Under the pieces are notes generated by a model. The model had not been told where the DNA came from. It ran no database searches and was given only the letters and a program-made list of their open reading frames with translations. From Clostridia bacterium (GTDB lineage: Bacteria > Bacillota > Clostridia > Christensenellales > CAG-314), in assembly GCA_900769665.1 (NCBI GenBank), contig CAAGHL010000006.1:1-64000 (forward strand): a stretch of DNA of 64,000 bases, written 5' to 3'. The translations under genes were made by a program, and so were the position numbers. Of the stretch, positions 60,805-64,000 are shown piece by piece. Each line of letters starts with the position of its first letter. Positions within the stretch are counted from its first letter, which is position 1.

Positions 60805-61190
60805 TACAAGGGCGCTTCCGCGAGATTGCCACAGCAAAGCAAAATACGCTTTGCTTCGCAATGACATTCTCACACTACTTGCCACACTAGACTTACTGCA
60901 AATATACACACTCATTGCAAAGCAACGTTGGTTTGCAATTCACACTACGCTACCATAATCTTGCGGCAAAGCAACGGCGGAGAGTGCGGTAGATAGCCAC
61001 AACCGGTGACGAGGCGGCTTGATAGTGGCTCATCGTCTATCGAAACTTTGCACTACCCAACCTTAGACTTACTGCAAGCGAGGATGGAGATTGGTGCAGA
61101 TTGTGGCAACAGTTGCCCGCTTGTCCGCCTAATGCAAGCCGAGGCTTGACCCTTATATTACTTCACTTAAACGTCCACGTTAGGTGGCGT
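60805..61190. repeat. Cluster of dispersed repeat fragments
   Basis: Contains GGCGCTTCCGCGAGATTGCC (60811) and TTCGCAATGAC (60855), inverse of 51308-51362. It also has ACTTACTGCAAGCGAG (61068), TTGGTGCAGATTGTGGCAAC (61095), related to the 87-bp repeats at 51.6-51.9 kb, and ACGTCCACGTTAGG (61171). I see no gene in 60750-61223. Confidence 0.65.
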
Positions 61191-61223
61191 AGCCGCAAGA
61201 TGTGCCGCTATACAGCCTCGCCC

Positions 61224-62138
61224 CTATTCTTTGCAAAGTTCTTTTGCAATTTCGGAAGCAAGTCTAGCATTATTATATACCAATTGTATATTCGCCGCAA
61301 GACTGCGTCCGCCGGTAAGCTTTTGGATTTTGTCAAGCAAGTACGGCGTGGTTTCCTTGCCGTGGATGCCGAGTGACTCCGCCTCCGCAACGGCGCGGTT
61401 GATGTTTTCGGCGATGTAGTCGCTGTCCATAGCGTATGCATCGGGGATGGGGTTGACCACTAGCATGCCGCCTTGCATACCGATTGCCTTTTTGACGGCA
61501 AACGCACGTGCGATCTCTGCAGGGGTATCCAAGCGGTAGTCCACGCGGAAGCCGCTTTTTTGCGTGTAAAAAGCAGGCATATCGTTGGTGCGGTAGCCTA
61601 CAACGGGCACTCCGCGAGTTTCCAAGCACTCCAAAGTCAAGCCGATGTCGAGGATGGACTTTGCGCCTGCGCACACTACCATAACGCCCGTTTGTTGCAA
61701 CTCGTCAAGGTCGGCGGAGATGTCCATTGTTTTTTCGGAATTGCGATGCGCGCCGCCTATACCGCCCGTTGCAAACACGTCGATACCTGCAAGGTGCGCA
61801 ATGTACATGGTCGTTGCCACCGTGGTTGCGCCCATGCTTCCGCTAGCAATGATGACGGGAAGGTCACGACGGGAAACCTTGGGTACGGTTGTGCCGGCAC
61901 GACCAAGCATGTCGATTTCCTCCGAGGTGCAACCCACCGTCATTACGCCGTTGATGATGGCGATTGTCGCAGGCACACAGCCGTTGTCACGAATGATGTT
62001 TTCCACCGTTTCCGCTGTTTGCACATTTTGCGGATAGGGCATGCCGTGAGAAATAATGGTAGACTCCAACGCCACTACGGGACGATTGTTGTCAAGTGCA
62101 AATTGTACTTCGGGTGAAATCTTCAAATACTTGTTCAT
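61224..62138 (-). CDS. psuG: Pseudouridine-5'-phosphate glycosidase
   Basis: 304-aa enzyme that splits pseudouridine 5'-phosphate to uracil and ribose 5-phosphate (C-C bond). VVALESTIISHGMPYP carries Glu25 and TVPKVSRRDLPV carries Lys87, matching the E. coli catalytic Glu31 and Lys93. FATGGIGGAHR, Asp-rich DISADLDELQQTG and TPYLLDKI near the C-terminus are family features. The ATG has GGAGG upstream. It is downstream of the PfkB kinase gene in the same orientation, separated by 218 nt. Together they degrade pseudouridine from RNA turnover. Confidence 0.96.
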   Translation of the reverse strand: MNKYLKISPEVQFALDNNRPVVALESTIISHGMPYPQNVQTAETVENIIRDNGCVPATIAIINGVMTVGCTSEEIDMLGRAGTTVPKVSRRDLPVIIASGSMGATTVATTMYIAHLAGIDVFATGGIGGAHRNSEKTMDISADLDELQQTGVMVVCAGAKSILDIGLTLECLETRGVPVVGYRTNDMPAFYTQKSGFRVDYRLDTPAEIARAFAVKKAIGMQGGMLVVNPIPDAYAMDSDYIAENINRAVAEAESLGIHGKETTPYLLDKIQKLTGGRSLAANIQLVYNNARLASEIAKELCKE

Positions 62139-62356
62139 TACTTTGCCTCCGTATATATTTTGTTTATTCTTTACAATTTATTTACTCCGAATGCCGTGTT
62201 TATGCTCGGCAATTCGGGTGTTTGTCCAAGTAGTTGTACGCAATTTTGCGTTTTATTGTATGTTTTGCAACGGATTTTGTACGCAAAAAGTGCATACGTA
62301 TGCAAAATTTGATTACAAGATGCGTTTTTAGGTCGCCGTACCGACGGCATTGGGCA

Positions 62357-63268
62357 TTACTTGCCGTAAACCTCTTCAACCGCCGTCGAAACACGTTCGC
62401 AAGACAGATCGGCGCACACGGTATCGGCGCACGCAACGGTCAAAGCACCGCACACGCAACCGAATTTTGCACTGTCCACAAGGTTGTTGCCATGCACAAA
62501 GCCGTGGATTGCCCCTGCAAAGAAGCTGTCACCGGCGCCGTTGGCGTTGACTGCCTTAGACGGCATTGCAGGCACAAAAGTCGCGCCGCTTTCGTCGACG
62601 CAAAACACACCCTTTGCACCGCAACTGACGTATATACTGCGCGTAAACGGCAATCGAGCAAGGCACTCCGCCGCAGTGGTTTCGTCCACCACGTCAACGC
62701 CGCTGAGAGTTTGCGCTTCGTCGTGATTTAGCTTGCAACACACCAAATTGCGCAATATGTGTGCGACTTTTTCCGCTTTGGCACAGGAAACCGCCTCCAA
62801 AAACAACGGTGCGGTCACGTTGTCGAGCAAGTACTCCAAGCCGTCGGTAAGGTTGGTATCCACAACCACAACACTTGCGCCGTTTAGCAAATCAAGGTTT
62901 ACCGCAAGGTAGTCGGGCGCGATATTGGCGATACTGTCCATTGCCGAAAAGCCGACAAACATGTCGCCGTCCACGTCGTTGAAGGACACATACGTGCCAC
63001 CGTTGCCCTCGACCGTCAGCGCATGCGACAAATCGATGCCGCATTGCTTGGCGTTGGACTTGATGAGTTCCGCATTGCCGTCGTTACCGAGCACGGTAAG
63101 CAACTTGACGTCGTTACCCAATCGCGCAAGGTTTTCCGCAATGTTGCGCCCCACGCCACCGCAGGAAATACGCAGTTGACCGGGGTTGCTGTCACGCAAC
63201 TTCAATTTTTTGTAAGGGGAGAGGAAAATGTCGACGTTGGCTCCGCCCACCACACAAATATAACCCAT
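62357..63268 (-). CDS. psuK: PfkB-family carbohydrate kinase, probable pseudouridine kinase
   Basis: 303 aa. GGANVDIFLSPYKKL at the start, substrate motif GGVGRNIAENLARLG, and ATP/catalytic motif VNANGAGDSFFAGAIHG with the catalytic Asp. Alone these show only a PfkB kinase. The neighbouring psuG makes pseudouridine kinase the best call, phosphorylating the nucleoside at O5'. The ATG is preceded by AAAGGAG. Confidence 0.9.
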   Translation of the reverse strand: MGYICVVGGANVDIFLSPYKKLKLRDSNPGQLRISCGGVGRNIAENLARLGNDVKLLTVLGNDGNAELIKSNAKQCGIDLSHALTVEGNGGTYVSFNDVDGDMFVGFSAMDSIANIAPDYLAVNLDLLNGASVVVVDTNLTDGLEYLLDNVTAPLFLEAVSCAKAEKVAHILRNLVCCKLNHDEAQTLSGVDVVDETTAAECLARLPFTRSIYVSCGAKGVFCVDESGATFVPAMPSKAVNANGAGDSFFAGAIHGFVHGNNLVDSAKFGCVCGALTVACADTVCADLSCERVSTAVEEVYGK

Positions 63269-63422
63269 TGTAAGCTCCTTTTATTGCCGACTTACGATAA
63301 TATCTACAATTTTGCACAAACCTAATCGACCACAGACAAACAAATCGATTTTTGCCGTCAAACACGGCCGCACACAAGGTTTTGTTGCCCAAAACACACT
63401 CCGACATGCGCCGCAAATACAA

Positions 63423-64000
63423 CTACGCCGCAGTAACCTTGTTTGTGTACTCGTTCATAAACAGCAACAGTAGCGTAAATCCGCCGAGGAACAGCGGAAA
63501 CGCCCACATCGCCACAGTGGAAGTAAGCCCGAACAACGGCGGCAAGAACGTACTGCCCGTGTAAGCCGCCGCCATTTGCATGCCGACAATGGCTTGGGAG
63601 TTTTCCTCACCGAAACGGGACGGCGTCATGTGTATTATTGCAGGATATATCGGCGCACAACCGAAACCGAACACAACCAAACCGCCAAGCGCAACCACGT
63701 CGGTAGACAGCGGCAACGCAACGGCAACTACGCCGACAATCATGACGGCAATGCCTATACGCATTAGGCGTTTGTCGCCGAGCTTATCGGAAAACAAACC
63801 GCAAATAAACCGCCCGAAGGTAATGCCTAGGAAAAACAACGATGCAAAAGTTGCGGCAATGTCCGTTTGTACACCGCGATGGTACACAAGATAGCTACTC
63901 GACCACGCCATGGCAATGCTTTCCGCACTGCAATAGCAAAAGAACATGACTAACGTTTGCCAAACGCCCCTAATTGCAATTGGTTTTACGGGCGAAACGA
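63423..64000 (-). CDS. Major facilitator superfamily transporter, C-terminal part (5' end beyond window)
   Basis: The frame is open to the right window edge, so the start lies outside. At least 192 residues with five or six membrane helices are visible. Typical MFS signals are GRFICGLFSDKLGDKRLMRI (loop motif with G, RxxG-like, D) and PAIIHMTPSRFGEENSQAIV. It resembles the FucP/YbjJ-like branch. Placed just upstream of psuK and psuG and in the same direction, it is a candidate for nucleoside (pseudouridine) uptake. The gap to psuK is 154 nt with no gene. Confidence 0.88.
   Translation of the reverse strand, partial: VSPVKPIAIRGVWQTLVMFFCYCSAESIAMAWSSSYLVYHRGVQTDIAATFASLFFLGITFGRFICGLFSDKLGDKRLMRIGIAVMIVGVVAVALPLSTDVVALGGLVVFGFGCAPIYPAIIHMTPSRFGEENSQAIVGMQMAAAYTGSTFLPPLFGLTSTVAMWAFPLFLGGFTLLLLFMNEYTNKVTAA

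Overview
The window looks like a chromosome segment of an anaerobic Firmicute, most likely an uncultured Clostridia-like lineage. This rests on gene order and family type, not on any search. It has a complete S10-spc-alpha ribosomal operon carrying the clostridial KOW-domain RNA-binding gene between map and infA, a four-cysteine (zinc) S14, a zinc-lid adenylate kinase, a pth...mfd-PrsA-like cluster, and a flavodiiron protein plus Feo iron uptake, which suit an oxygen-sensitive cell. Promoters of the TTGACA-N17-TATAAT type and U-tract terminators are easy to see.

Layout. 1-2018: 5' two thirds of a 23S rRNA gene (minus), preceded by two consensus promoters and not by a 16S gene. 2471-4739: feoAB. 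4852-9746 (minus): an AraC regulator, an RlmD-type rRNA methyltransferase, and a response regulator-histidine kinase-Sir2 operon. 10153-17083 (minus): PrsA-like lipoprotein, mfd, a small membrane protein and pth. 17386-18546: flavodiiron protein. 19209-20675: guaB behind an attenuator-like leader. 20847-23603: an accessory patch with secreted or membrane proteins of unknown function and a membrane-tethered XRE regulator, with four phased direct repeats between two divergent promoters. 23803-39882 (minus): 32 genes from rpsJ to rplQ in one operon. 40242-40839: a MITE-like inverted-repeat element, a REP-like hairpin and a terminator. 40863-50491 (minus): a five-gene oligopeptide ABC transporter cluster in which four of the five transport proteins are much larger than usual. 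50492-51989: a leader RNA candidate and dispersed repeats. 51990-60531: a degenerate FtsK-like ATPase, a ZIP metal transporter, a DNA glycosylase, a two-gene membrane-anchored McrB-like AAA+/DUF2357-like system, and a fused ABC exporter. 60532-61223: dispersed repeats. 61224-64000 (minus): pseudouridine utilisation (psuG, psuK and a truncated MFS transporter).

Most worth a second look: the McrB-like/DUF2357-like pair at 54916-57881, a candidate membrane-linked defence or stress system without a visible nuclease; the Opp transporter with very large insertions in OppC, OppD, OppF and OppA; the phased TGTCCCGTTTTT repeats beside the XRE regulator; the guaB and oppA leaders, where mutually exclusive hairpins can be drawn; and a 23S gene that appears to be transcribed on its own.

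Functions are assigned from motifs read by eye. No database search, folding program or structure prediction was run.
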